DNA of 64,000 bases from Branchiostoma floridae (GCF_000003815.2 NC_049983.1:27342819-27406818); one strand, 5' to 3'; counted from the first letter of the stretch, positions 46,501 through 51,765 are shown. Numbers and translations: made by a program. The notes: a model not told the origin generated them from the sequence alone.

Positions 46501-48629
46501 GCCGACCAACCGTCAGCAGGCAGCCGCGCATGGATGGCGAAGAAGTCCACCCCTTTATACTGCTGGTTTGTAGTTCGCACGACTTGGAAAGCGTGATTTC
46601 CAGCTGAGAAGAATAAGCATCATAATTAGGCTTGTTATACGATGGAGACAGAAAGTGTAATTATAAGTGCTAAAGCAAAAAACATTGCAGCATAACTATC
46701 TTAACAAAAAGGCTATTGATCACAGTTTCTCTAACAGTCCCAAACTATTCGTTTTTGTCGTTTTGGCGTTACATTCATAAGAAATCCCATACACAAATCA
46801 TTTAGAAATTCAAACGTCTACCTCATGTTTGTGTTCCTATGTATTGTGAAAACTCTTTATCCGTAACTACGTAACAAACAAGAAAACAAAAACAAAACTT
46901 ACCGGCTGCTGTTGGAGCTGAAATTCCTGTAATGAGAGGTTGAAAATTGGTCAGTATATTTTATTTCTGGATTCTTCAAACTCTAGTCTGTCAATAAATG
47001 AAAGGTTTGGCCACCATTTGAAAAAAAAATACAGAATATAATATTCAACAGAACAGAATATTCTGGAAAATTACTCTTTGGCCTTGGGTTTAATATCTTG
47101 CTTTCGTAGTGCACAAAACGCGAGGCCATTTCTCATAAAATATTCAGAGGTTTTATGTATCTTTACATCATGGTTGATTGCTCCTTTTGTTAGCACAGCT
47201 TGCCACTCCTTACTTCCACATGAAAAAATGACCTTTTGAAAACACCTGTAGGAGTATAAGAATCAATAGACTTTATTTACCAAGTCAAATCTGTTTTGGA
47301 AGAGACTCAGAACCAGAGAAATGAAACACATTCCGCATGCATGACACGATAAAGTGGCGGTTGCACTCCGAGACATTGCCACCTATTTTCGTCATTGTCC
47401 GGACGGTGTGTAACTTATGGGTTTTCCAGTCTACAGGGACAGGACTGGGATGTGTGGTTGGAACTAGGATGTGTGGTTGGAACTGGGATGTGTGGTTGGA
47501 ACTGGGATGTGTGGTTGGAACTGGGATGTGTGGTTGGAACTGGGATGTGTGGTAGGAACTGAGATGTGTAGACAAGCAGGTGACTTTCTGCATTCCTCCA
47601 GAATTAAATCGCTTTAATCGGGAGTACAGGACAGGACAAGATAGAAGGTGCTCAAAACAGCCTCTGTACTGTAGACCTGGGCCCCGTGTCCTTGAATGGG
47701 TGTGGTCACCTGTTGCAGGATTTGTGCAAAATATGTGCAAAATACGCGTGCTTTTTGGCAGTAAGTTGCCATCATGTGTGGTAATCTACAAAGAATATCT
47801 AGAATTTTACCTAATTTTCTTGAAAGAACGAATGTTTGAACGAATATGCCATATTTGAGACAGAGTTTACCTGCCTTAAAAATGTTATCCTATGGGCAAA
47901 GTCTTTAGTTTGTCGAAGCACAGGCACATATGGCGTTCAGGTTCGAACCTGCACCTAAGTATATGCACGGGTACAGGTACAGAGTTCTGGCCACACATTG
48001 CAAAGAATAAATAGATGGCAGGCTTATTTGCAACAACAAGCATACCGTTACAGCATTGCCTTGCTGAATCGGGGTATGAGACAGAGAGCATTCTTAAAAA
48101 TCATTCAACAACTCTACACTAAAATGTTAAGTACTAGTCTTAAATCTGAAGGTTCTGCACCTGAACCGTCTTAAAGTTGTCCTTTGTACTCAGTGTTCTG
48201 CCGTATAGCCTTCTCCGTTTAGGGGCAACTAACTTCAGAAGGTGGCCATGGGTGATTTCTTCTCAGCAATATTCACGCAGAGTTTACGGCGTCTCAGGTC
48301 CAGGGAAGTACGTGAAAACTGTTCTAAAGCTCTGTCATACCTAACATGGCTTCTACCTAGAATTACGGTTCATTCTTTGGAAAAAAACTACCGGCCACAC
48401 TGTCACCTCGAGCAGAAGTAATTTTGCACCAGACGACAGCTTTAGTACAAGCAAATATCGCATAGGAAAAAAAACTGTATCCCCAACCAGTGACAATCAG
48501 CAGCCAGCAGGCGATCCCAGCGGAGACCAGTCGGCTCATCGTGGCCCGGCGGTCCCGTCCGGCTATGGTTAGTCCGTCTCTGCAAGTGACGCCGGGATCG
48601 TCTGGTTTTCGGTCGGTTGAGAAAAACAT
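25034..48629 (-). CDS. Polycystin-1-like receptor/channel with EGF, FN3, GAIN/GPS, PLAT and TOP domains (3' end missing)
   Basis: I assembled 37 exons, about 2,420 codons, from boundaries with AG acceptors and GT (twice GC) donors. Every phase joins without frameshift. The order is signal peptide, three GLRPTG/YNSDPY double-exon domains (first and second separated by an EGF), EGF, EGF-like, FN3, FN3, EGF, EGF-like, FN3, FN3, Ser/Thr-rich linker, (G[DE]QSD)n acidic repeat, GAIN with NPFTW, GPS (CVFW...GC, CHCNHLTAF), TM1, PLAT, TM2-TM6 including LLQPVK-VLVLAIVF, the TOP domain with RTRAVIVEQFVYN, and TM7. GAIN-GPS-TM-PLAT with the QP.K motif and TOP domain identifies the PKD1 family. These are large, usually ciliary or sperm proteins that pair with PKD2-type channels. 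No LRR, PKD or REJ domains are seen. The last four helices are missing at the gap. Exons are detailed separately. Confidence 0.93.
25738..25912 (-). CDS. Exon 36: start of the TOP domain
   Basis: 175 nt, phase 0 to phase 1. It encodes VTEPSALWPWLNETALQSFY, then KPRWWEKVF and SPPILIQARVKP. The W.WL..T.L...Y pattern followed by a hydrophobic strand and an R.K motif is typical of the first part of the polycystin extracellular domain (the LG..RL/RQ.R region). Confidence 0.85.
26178..26419 (-). CDS. Exon 35: cytoplasmic basic loop and TM6
   Basis: 242 nt, phase 1 to 0. It encodes a basic loop (GRFRVKKKMERLSQ, QRKRNRDRRIGK), TM6 (LLWDIILSCARLLLALTII), and then NTAFHQTQSAAENFVQSIDE, the first extracellular part. 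The exon must end at GAG|GCGAGT, a GC donor, to stay in frame with exon 36; no GT lies at that point. Confidence 0.85.
26575..26707 (-). CDS. Exon 34: TM5 second half
   Basis: 133 nt, phase 0 to 1. VLVLAIVFSSVFQK completes the helix begun at the end of exon 33, giving LLQPVK-VLVLAIVFSS, the well-conserved QP.K.....A motif of PKD1 proteins. A charged loop (ENEADKVVLQDTTVASIKQK) follows. Confidence 0.88.
26951..27441 (-). CDS. Exon 33: TM2-TM5 core
   Basis: 491 nt, phase 1 to 0. After FTRIERLGCC comes TM2 (LSFLTLSMVASAMWL), then TM3 (TGIMTSITCLPVVMAIVVLF). A hydrophilic loop follows (SRRNSKGGRPDRDAE, then Pro/Gln-rich), then TM4 (YVAWVLVVLSAVGSSVFTVL) and the family motif YSLEWGKDKSERWL before the first half of TM5 (SAFFTTFLADIFLLQPVK). 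The R..R...C....L...M...AM.. pattern right after the PLAT domain is standard in this family. Confidence 0.92.
27833..28041 (-). CDS. Exon 32: end of PLAT domain and linker
   Basis: 209 nt, entered in phase 2, left in phase 1. It gives YFAIKSWNNRFYFFCDEWLA, then DRGDGQVAKTFPVAT and a longer linker with HLFFSVAIMPT. NRFYFFCDEWLA fits the last strand of the PLAT fold (YFF...WL). The acceptor (GTCAAG) has a poor pyrimidine tract, so the exact start is the least sure of the late exons. Confidence 0.75.
28366..28526 (-). CDS. Exon 31: PLAT domain, middle
   Basis: 161 nt, phase 0 to 2. VFNQGSQVTLNFSTAEQLG is followed by LLQLMHDNSGEGSRASWNVD and RAAVQDLTTGKL. HDNSG....SWN......DL is the PLAT signature that in other polycystins forms the lipid- and protein-binding face. 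Confidence 0.9.
28604..28768 (-). CDS. Exon 30: PLAT domain, start
   Basis: 165 nt, phase 0 to 0. KNSSITLDDLQNDFRYRLHL leads into WTGTAKHAGTESTVSFNLCG and SGVRVVSIT. Y.L...TG...AGT.S.V...L.G is the first half of PLAT. The domain follows TM1 directly, as in all PKD1-family proteins, so it is cytoplasmic. Confidence 0.92.
28882..29106 (-). CDS. Exon 29: GPS cleavage site and TM1
   Basis: 225 nt, phase 0 to 0. IICHCNHLTAFGSDF contains the GPS tripeptide His-Leu-Thr, so autoproteolytic cleavage is expected between Leu and Thr. About 30 residues on is TM1 (AVLTTIFVVDCLFLLALLII), followed by the basic stop KIIDPRLKRK. All residues needed for GPS cleavage appear present. Confidence 0.93.
29402..29550 (-). 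CDS. Exon 28: GAIN domain B, first half of GPS
   Basis: 149 nt, phase 1 to 0. After TQCDVNEQTEENRVLSD comes YQIQWAHLSCVFWSETQD and AWRPEGCT. C.FW.....W...GC followed in the next exon by C.CNHLT is the four-cysteine, two-tryptophan GPS motif. Confidence 0.93.
29845..30337 (-). CDS. Exon 27: GAIN domain, with an internal 139-N gap
   Basis: 493 nt including N, phase 0 to 1. It starts LTQYQQNPFTW; W/Y..NPF.W is a conserved box of the polycystin GAIN region. After the Ns the same frame resumes with KIITYPLPGNRSS, then FLVTITPLNTSVVYGVWGRY, NYDVSMETYVIPEEC and VDHYVKVQIL. The frame is kept across 30165-30303, so the gap length is probably right to within a multiple of three. Confidence 0.85.
30671..30916 (-). 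CDS. Exon 26: GAIN domain A
   Basis: 246 nt, phase 0 to 0. KEIIVQKSRQVLDDLSNTIT is followed by IMRLGAPPVTIKRSGVTLKA, QKIRGSMSGGQVVQ and VQFPSQTALFPEH. This is the LG.P.....G..L......G....F.LP pattern that stands just N-terminal to the NPF.W box in PKD1-like proteins. Confidence 0.85.
31202..33843 (-). CDS. Exons 21-25: helical region ahead of the GAIN domain
   Basis: Five short exons: 33763-33843, 33324-33395, 32631-32768, 32097-32187 and 31202-31359. Peptides include DSIYADAFSPNPQDVLQRLA, AIGADDDGAVRLEQP, MCRKAIQRLDSETV with ELSSLVITACPDIPQENAFK, NTALDVLQSITSKLGKLDLS and LVESIASLLHEPEDDAE. DVLQ(S/R) and the repeated heptad-like leucines resemble the helical subdomain A of GAIN proteins. The end of the last exon (GAG|GTGAAA) is chosen by phase and is followed by an acidic EEEEQRAE stretch; a slightly later end is possible. 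Confidence 0.75.
34074..34132 (-). CDS. Exon 20: short Ser/Thr/Gly-rich stalk exon
   Basis: 59 nt, phase 1 to 0. It encodes MKQTSTFSPGGSRTTPGDQ after a junction codon and continues the low-complexity stalk. This is the point where the phase pattern changes from the 1-1 exons of the modular ectodomain to the 0-0 exons of the membrane half. Confidence 0.75.
34288..34461 (-). CDS. Exon 19: acidic pentapeptide repeat (G[DE]QSD)
   Basis: 174 nt, phase 1-1. Eight tandem five-residue units (GDQSD, GDQPD, GDQSD, then four GEQSD and one GKLSD), followed by ENSLAQRTASTLEATKD. The DNA is a 15-bp tandem repeat, so copy number can change without breaking the frame. It likely acts as an extended, strongly acidic stalk, which may bind calcium; that last point is inference. 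Confidence 0.85.
34593..34748 (-). CDS. Exon 18: Ser/Thr-rich mucin-like linker
   Basis: 156 nt, phase 1-1. It reads VMSTTPAASTSKTTASTART, then a short hydrophobic patch (LMTSFFISLLTST) and TAAKTQESTSTREELN. The Thr/Ser content suggests O-glycosylation and an extended stalk. The patch is too short and too polar to be a good membrane helix. Confidence 0.8.
35138..35945 (-). CDS. Exons 16-17: FN3 domains 3 and 4
   Basis: FN3-3 is 35670-35945: PPINLAVSDVTDKGFKITWS, then DPDLHGYRVVVSKLDMTT and SDLSPDSDYVISVTSL. FN3-4 is 35138-35404: PPTDLEFVAVTESMLRLTWV, then VTGYRIMYGQEEAT and LQADSMYKVEIITIG. Each has the P..L...(V).....(I/L).W, Y.(V/I) and L.(P/A)...Y.V pattern of fibronectin III. Both are single-exon, phase 1-1 modules, so they shuffle freely. 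Confidence 0.93.
36185..36286 (-). CDS. Exon 15: EGF-like module 2 (CGHCQGGD type)
   Basis: 102 nt, phase 1-1. CGHCQGGDMNCDRMSGVC is followed by SAGCQDGWKTQLCNE. Six cysteines in C..C....C.....C...C.....C form a short laminin/MEGF-like EGF. It is almost identical to the module at 39751-39852. Confidence 0.88.
36300..38450. other. Intron 14, partly an old transposon
   Basis: Near 36428-36470 and again near 38085-38180 is sequence built on GCCTTGCCG and CAAGGC (for example TTTTGCCTTGCCGSSCKTGAAG-like), in both orientations, which may mark the ends of a roughly 1.7-kb element. The inside shows no transposase. GCTATTGACACAC occurs twice near 36970-37015. Confidence 0.35.
37225..37300 (+). repeat. 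tRNA-like sequence (SINE head or tRNA pseudogene)
   Basis: TGGCGTAGTGGTTAGCGT gives a fair D arm with an A box, and CCCCGGTTCGAACCCGC holds a perfect B box, at the right spacing for a tRNA. The acceptor ends (GTTAGCA and TAGTGAA) do not pair, and the T stem is only partly paired. A T-run follows after about 10 bases, which would serve as a Pol III stop. It is more likely a SINE head than a working tRNA. Confidence 0.45.
38455..38577 (-). CDS. Exon 14: EGF domain
   Basis: 123 nt, phase 1-1. EPDECATVNGWCDQICTNVP is followed by GSYRCFCRQGFVLMPDAHGC. The DEC start, NVPGSYRC and C.(x)GF.L..D...C fit a calcium-binding-type EGF repeat, although the NG.C part is atypical. Confidence 0.92.
38726..39492 (-). 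CDS. Exons 12-13: FN3 domains 1 and 2
   Basis: FN3-1 is 39217-39492: PPMNLTVSDITDEEFKVTWL, DPDLQGYRVAVSGLDMTT, SGLTLETDYIISVRVL. FN3-2 is 38726-38998: STDLEFVDVIETTSMLSFTW, VTGYRIMYGQEEATEQLSPS, LQPDTMYKVEIITIGRRRES. FN3-1 is the sister of FN3-3 and FN3-2 of FN3-4, so these exons belong to a duplicated block. Phases are 1-1. Confidence 0.93.
39751..39852 (-). CDS. Exon 11: EGF-like module 1 (CGHCQGGD type)
   Basis: 102 nt, phase 1-1. CGHCQGGDVNCDPVSGVC is followed by SAGCQDGWKTRRCKQ. It differs from exon 15 in only a few residues, which shows that the duplication is recent or kept alike by conversion. Confidence 0.88.
40338..40457 (-). CDS. Exon 10: EGF domain
   Basis: 120 nt, phase 1-1. 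GCANENGGCAQNCTSLEGGE is followed by YYCSCLQGYFLLADLHGC: six cysteines in the standard order, with ENGGCAQ.C and C.C..G(Y/F).L..D...C as in fibrillin/LDLR-type EGF repeats. Confidence 0.92.
41092..41165 (+). repeat. CA microsatellite and GACA run
   Basis: About ten CA units, then AGACAGACAGACAGACACAC. It lies in the intron between exons 9 and 10. Confidence 0.9.
41251..41988 (-). CDS. Exons 8-9: GLRPTG/YNSDPY domain, copy 3
   Basis: Exon A (41763-41988, phase 1 to 2): GNHAFEVLRTANQQYQGVDF, FVIEAGIPFDGYGLSASESW, CRDYQNLCAEFGLNATGCGE, NYAVEGGS. Exon B (41251-41492, phase 2 to 1): CVDEYNSDPYINNVLLCP, VDLAFPSHNGDKFFAFGTCP, LASCKREIWES, IVYTVCTG. Conserved are WC.DY..LC...GL..TG, C..EYNSDPY, F...C....C.R.I and VYTVC. 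It does not match a domain I can name. The cysteine spacing and the two-exon build are shared by all three copies. Confidence 0.85.
42165..42930. repeat. 51-bp intronic minisatellite, about 15 copies
   Basis: The unit is GTGGATAGTGTGGGTGGATG, then GTGTTGGTGGGTGGTTCGGG, then TGAATGGGTAA. It lies in the intron between exons 7 and 8. Because 51 is a multiple of three, the - strand stays open over 258 codons as an HPPTLSTYPFTRTTHQH repeat; this is a by-product of the array and not a gene. Confidence 0.93.
42993..43896 (-). CDS. Exons 6-7: GLRPTG/YNSDPY domain, copy 2
   Basis: Exon A (43650-43896): GRHRFEVLRTKNQAYPGRFH, NFLAIEARLPADGLSNFDSW, CTDYMYLCAEYGLRPTGRGE, DYALEGGPNFSDGAA. Exon B (42993-43243): CVTEYNSDPYTDNALFRDD, LANLAFSVSVTETSTFGF, RHCSYNYCNRDILDSKF, RIVYTVCRGRD. 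Exon B ends at GACG|GCAAGT, a GC donor, where the sister exons have GTGAGT and GTAGGT at the same codon position and phase. Confidence 0.87.
44070..44228 (+). mobile_element. tRNA-derived SINE, short copy
   Basis: An A box (TGGCGCAGAGG, from 44091) and a B box (GGGTTCGATTC, 44106-44116) are followed by TGTGCCCTTGG, GGCCCTTTACACGACATTCC and TCACCCCAACTAGGTGAAAA. The tail is AAGGTAAGGTAAAG. The same body is found in the larger copy at 61.48-62.02 kb, on the other strand. Confidence 0.7.
44373..44465 (-). CDS. Exon 5: short EGF module
   Basis: 93 nt, phase 1-1. NGGCQHFWDGQSTCICQPGF is followed by VLQPDGRSCV. It has only four cysteines, since the first loop is truncated relative to a full EGF. 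It separates copies 1 and 2 of the GLRPTG/YNSDPY domain. Confidence 0.88.
   Translation of the reverse strand, partial: VMAAASISGTVRARVSVNLASCCSQTVVVV
44466..45822. other. Intron 4, no further feature
   Basis: AT-rich intron sequence with several A or T runs. I see no exon, repeat array or transposon end in it. Confidence 0.5.
45823..46603 (-). CDS. Exons 3-4: GLRPTG/YNSDPY domain, copy 1
   Basis: Exon A (46423-46603): GNHAFQVVRTTNQQYKGVDF, FAIHARLPADGWSASENW, CRDYQNLCEGFGLRPTG, RSIAG. Exon B (45823-46082): CDTEYNSDPYNNYVIDSST, IAKLAFSAKNSFLRSFALSG, CGGYCQRNISDST, TVYTVCKGSTPH. Exon A lacks the GE(D/N)YA.EGG segment that ends copies 2 and 3, so it is about 15-20 codons shorter; phase is still correct. 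Either a deletion moved the donor inward or this allele is defective. Confidence 0.85.
46903..46926 (-). CDS. Exon 2: 24-nt microexon
   Basis: Between a CTCATTACAG acceptor and a GTAAGT donor lie only 24 nt, phase 1-1, encoding GISAPTAA across its borders. It links the signal-peptide exon to the first domain. Because it is phase-neutral it can be skipped without changing the frame. Confidence 0.65.
47449..47567. repeat. 19-bp tandem repeat, about 6 copies
   Basis: GGGATGTGTGGTTGGAACT repeated with few changes. It lies in intron 1. Next to it (about 47690-47730) is GTGTCCTTGAATGGGTGTGG, then TCACCTGTTGC, a relic of the promoter sequence found at 48.8 and 50.2 kb. Confidence 0.88.
48488..48629 (-). 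CDS. Exon 1 (copy 1): signal peptide of the polycystin-like gene
   Basis: Starting at 48629 the frame reads MFFSTDRKPDDPGV, or at 48539 MSRLVSAGIACWLLIVTG. The second start gives a classic signal peptide (n-region Arg, hydrophobic core, small residues). The exon ends ACTG|GTTGGG, phase 1, which fits exon 2 or exon 3. The donor is weak. Copy 2 at 49901-49979 has a better one. Confidence 0.7.
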
Positions 48630-48639
48630 CGTGTCCTTG

Positions 48640-48870
48640 GCTGTTTGACGTCATCTGTTGCCTAGTGCGAACTATGTTTACCATGTTTCCATGGTAGTTG
48701 CCATGGTTATACCGCGGTCGCGCCCTGTTAATGTCTGTCCATCTCTGCGATTGACGTAGAGATCGTCACATCTTTGGTCTGTACAGAAAAACAACGTGTC
48801 CTTGGACGGGTGTGGTCAACTGTTGCCTAGCGCGAGTCATTTTTCACCATATTTCTATTCACACAAGATG
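48640..48870 (-). promoter_or_regulatory. Promoter, copy 1: CRE and RFX X-box-like site
   Basis: Upstream of exon 1 are a CRE (TGACGTCA, near 48647-48654) and, on the gene strand, ATAACCATGGCAAC at 48697-48710, which matches the RFX X-box (RYYNYYATRRNRAC) at 13 of 14 positions. It is 68-170 bases before the possible start codons, the usual range for ciliary X-box genes. The block AACRTGTCCTTGG with CTGTTGCCTAGYGCGAG occurs twice inside, so the promoter is itself a tandem duplication of about 160 bp. Confidence 0.6.
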
Positions 48871-49263
48871 AGCCAGAATGCAGTCCGAATGAAATTCCTG
48901 TGTATTCGTAGTGCATTTCTATATATTCCTGAATATTCGTAGTGCATTGTAGATATTTAGACGGCTGGTTCACCATCGAATGGGATCAGAATGTTTCGGA
49001 TAATGTTAGTATGACGTAGAATGCGGCCATGCTGTAGTTAAAATACACTTTGAATGTCGTTCGATATTTCTTCATTCCCAATTTACCTTGAATGTTTTGA
49101 ACATTACCAAAACATTTGAGATGACCACAAGAATGTGCACAAATAAATGGAATGCTGCGATAATTTCTAGAATACACTTAGGATACCCAGGAATATATAC
49201 AAAGTATCTTCAGTCTGATAGCATTCTGGCTTTGTCTGCCTCGCGTGTTTAGGGGTCTTAAAA

Positions 49264-49322
49264 GAATGGCATAGGACGATGTCACTTTAAGTGTATTAGA
49301 TGTCACTTTAAGTGTATTAGAA
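49264..49322. repeat. 22-bp direct duplication
   Basis: GATGTCACTTTAAGTGTATT followed by AG is present twice in a row. Confidence 0.8.
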
Positions 49323-49900
49323 ATCGTCCTGTCCATATCGTGATATTTGGTTGATTACTAGGGTTTAAGCTTTTTTATTGGGTTCGTTCCCGAGGTGGCG
49401 CGCTTTTTAACAAATATTTTACAATTCATCACTACACTGTTGTACGCTAGATTTTGTGATTGAAATATTAATTGCTTTGTTTTCTCTTTTTGTTCTTCCA
49501 TGTAACCTTCTCCGTTTAGGAGCAACAAACTAGAGTAAGTGGCCATGAGCATTTTGATATGGACAATGCAATATTCACGCCAAGGTTACAGCGTTTCAGG
49601 TCCAGGGAAGTAAGTTTCAGCTGTTCTAAGGCTCTTTCATACCAAGAATGGCTTTTACCTAAAATTATGGATCCATTCTTCTTCTTCTTTACTACCATCA
49701 AACCTCCTCTACTGGGGTATCACTGAGGGCGGATTCTGTGAAGGGTGTTGCCATGTCTGGCCCAACAGTTGGCACTGTAATTTGGGAAAACAACTACCGG
49801 CTACACCGTCACCTCCAGCTTCCAAATTGAAGTAATTTGGCACCAGACGACTGCTTGAGTACATGCAAATATCGCATAGGAAAAAAAAAATATCCCCTAC

Positions 49901-49979
49901 CCGTGACAATCAGCAGCCAACATGCTATTCCAGCGGAGACTAATCGGCTCCTCGTGGCCCGGCGGTCCCGTCCGGCCAT
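49901..49979 (-). CDS. Exon 1 (copy 2): alternative signal-peptide exon
   Basis: ATG at 49979 opens MAGRDRRATRSRLVSAGIAC followed by WLLIVTG, then ACGG|GTAGGG, phase 1, a better donor than that of copy 1. In copy 1 this ATG is ATA. The upstream frame (MFFSTDRK) of copy 2 carries one extra A and shifts out of frame, so only the 49979 start works here. It could be the first exon of an alternative transcript of the polycystin-like gene or come from an unmerged second haplotype. Confidence 0.55.
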
Positions 49980-50049
49980 GGTTAGTCCGTCTCTGCAAGT
50001 GACACCAAAATCGTCTGGTTTTTCGGTCGGTTGAGAAAAACATCGTGTC

Positions 50050-50277
50050 CTTGGCTGTTTGACGTCATCTGTTGCCTAGTGCGAGCTATGTTTACCATGT
50101 TTCCATGGTAGTTGCCATGGTTATACCGCGGTCACGCCCTGTTAATGTCTGCCCATCTCTGCGATTGACGTAGATATCGTCACATCTTTGGTCTGTACAG
50201 AAAAACAACGTGTCCTTGGACGGGTGTGGCCACCTGTTGCCTGGCGCGAGTCATTTTCACCATATTCCTATGGTAAT
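50050..50277 (-). promoter_or_regulatory. Promoter, copy 2: CRE and RFX X-box-like site
   Basis: Same order as copy 1: TGACGTCA near 50063-50070, the X-box-like ATAACCATGGCAAC on the - strand at 50111-50124, and the second CGTGTCCTTGG block near 50207. The X-box and CRE are unchanged between the two copies, while other bases differ. Confidence 0.55.
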
Positions 50278-50458
50278 NNNNNNNNNNNNNNNNNNNNNNN
50301 NNNNNNNNNNNNNNNNNNNNNNNNNNNNNNNNNNNNNNNNNNNNNNNNNNNNNNNNNNNNNNNNNNNNNNNNNNNNNNNNNNNNNNNNNNNNNNNNNNNN
50401 NNNNNNNNNNNNNNNNNNNNNNNNNNNNNNNNNNNNNNNNNNNNNNNNNNNNNNNNNN
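50278..50458. other. Assembly gap, 181 N
   Basis: The gap cuts the distal edge of the promoter duplication. Confidence 0.9.
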
Positions 50459-51550
50459 TTTTATTCAAAAGTCTTCATCAGAATAACAAGAGAGTGGTAC
50501 CGCACTTGCTTTTATAATTTCTACTCTAGTTAGGGCAGGGCGTCCTGAGCAGTTCGGACAGGGTGCCCTAGGAAATAGCCACAGCTTACAGGATATCGTA
50601 TTACACTGACTATAGTTGCCACTTATAATACAGAGTTTATTAGCCAATCAGCTGACATGATATCGTTTTGCACTGAGTTTGGCCAATCCGAGCGTAGTCC
50701 ATAAAAGTAACTGGAAAACTCCCTCCCTCTCCCCCACAGAGACCCTCCTACATAAAAATAACACGGATTTCTAGCATAGACTAGCATAGACTATACAACC
50801 TCGGAAAGGTACCACCAAATACCATCGCTTTTATGGTTTTTATAGTTTACCAGAAAATACCATGCACTGCATTTTGTTAATTACTGGTCACAGGGAAAGT
50901 CAAGTATAATACTTTGGGTATGCCTACCAAAGAATAGCAGATAAAACGGTCTTCTGTTACATTTGGCTGTATGTGGTCCGCTGTAGCATAATGCAAGCCA
51001 TATTCGTTATCTTTGCATGATTACCGAAACTCGATACAAACAGTTCAAACTGAATAGAGGACGTCACTGTCTTTCTCTTTTCATGTTTTGCCATGGCTCA
51101 GCCTTGGTTGGTTTAGAACTGTTTACTGATAAATAGAGATTATACAAAGTGCTGTAATCTTAGAAAACTGCCAACCGAATGGACGGACATTTACAAGTCT
51201 TTTACGTTGTATTTCGGACACCTCGGTGACATGGCTGATCACCTTTGAACTTTGAGTGGATCCGTGTTCAGCTATAAGCCATTTCTCCTGTGGTTTTCAG
51301 TATAAAGCACAAAATCATGTTAAAGACAGGGTGGTTAAAATAAAACAGTAGGTCTCGCCGTTGAAACCAAGACGTTGTTGTCTTCCGTCCATGAAGAAAA
51401 GTATTTGTATCGTTCATGAGTAGGGTGAACCCGATCTGCCACATTGTAACGTTTCACATGCTCCTTTTCCACATGAACGCCGACGAACAAAGCGTTATGA
51501 AATATTAATGTTCCCCACACTCTCCTGTGTACTGTTGAAGGCCACCCCGT
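50459..51550. other. Intergenic, nothing recognised
   Basis: No exon with a recognisable peptide is seen on either strand, and no repeat array. Confidence 0.4.
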
Positions 51551-51567
51551 TCTAGCTACGCTAGCAC

Positions 51568-51765
51568 TATTCTCCAAGTAGAGGTTAGGCTCCTGCTGTG
51601 TTTTAACGTTTTTTTTAGTCGTTTTTATCGGGCTTTCTATTTTGTCATTTTTTTTAAGTACGCCAGCCAAACACATTAAGATATCAAAAGAAAAATAGAA
51701 AGCCCGATAAAAACGACAAAAAAAACGTTAAAAAAACAGCCGGAGCCTAACCTCTGCTTGGAGAG
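51568..51765. mobile_element. Foldback (long-TIR) MITE with 11-bp target duplication
   Basis: The two arms (51568-51645 and 51688-51765) are inverted copies, nearly 80 bp each, containing TCTCCAAGYAGAGGTTAGGC and TTTTTATCGGGCTTTCTATT. They enclose about 42 bases. TACGCTAGCAC lies directly on both sides (51557-51567 and 51766-51776). Long TIRs and a 9-11 bp duplication are typical of Mutator-like elements. No transposase is present. Degraded relatives are at 2.97-3.75 kb. Confidence 0.85.

Larger units (their letters stand above)
48190..48880. repeat. Segmental duplication, copy 1 (exon 1 and promoter)
   Basis: This block matches 49495-50277 almost throughout: CCTTCTCCGTTTAGGGGCAA, TCAGGTCCAGGGAAGTA, CTACCGGC, CGCATAGGAAAAAAA, TGGCCCGGCGGTCCCGTCCG, TCCGTCTCTGCAAGTGAC and onward through the promoter. 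Differences are scattered single bases and small indels. Copy 2 is cut by an N gap. Confidence 0.9.

Noticed and set aside
47285-47740. 151-codon - strand frame with repeated QFQPHIPVPTTHPS
   Set aside because: It is the 19-bp tandem repeat in intron 1 of the polycystin-like gene.
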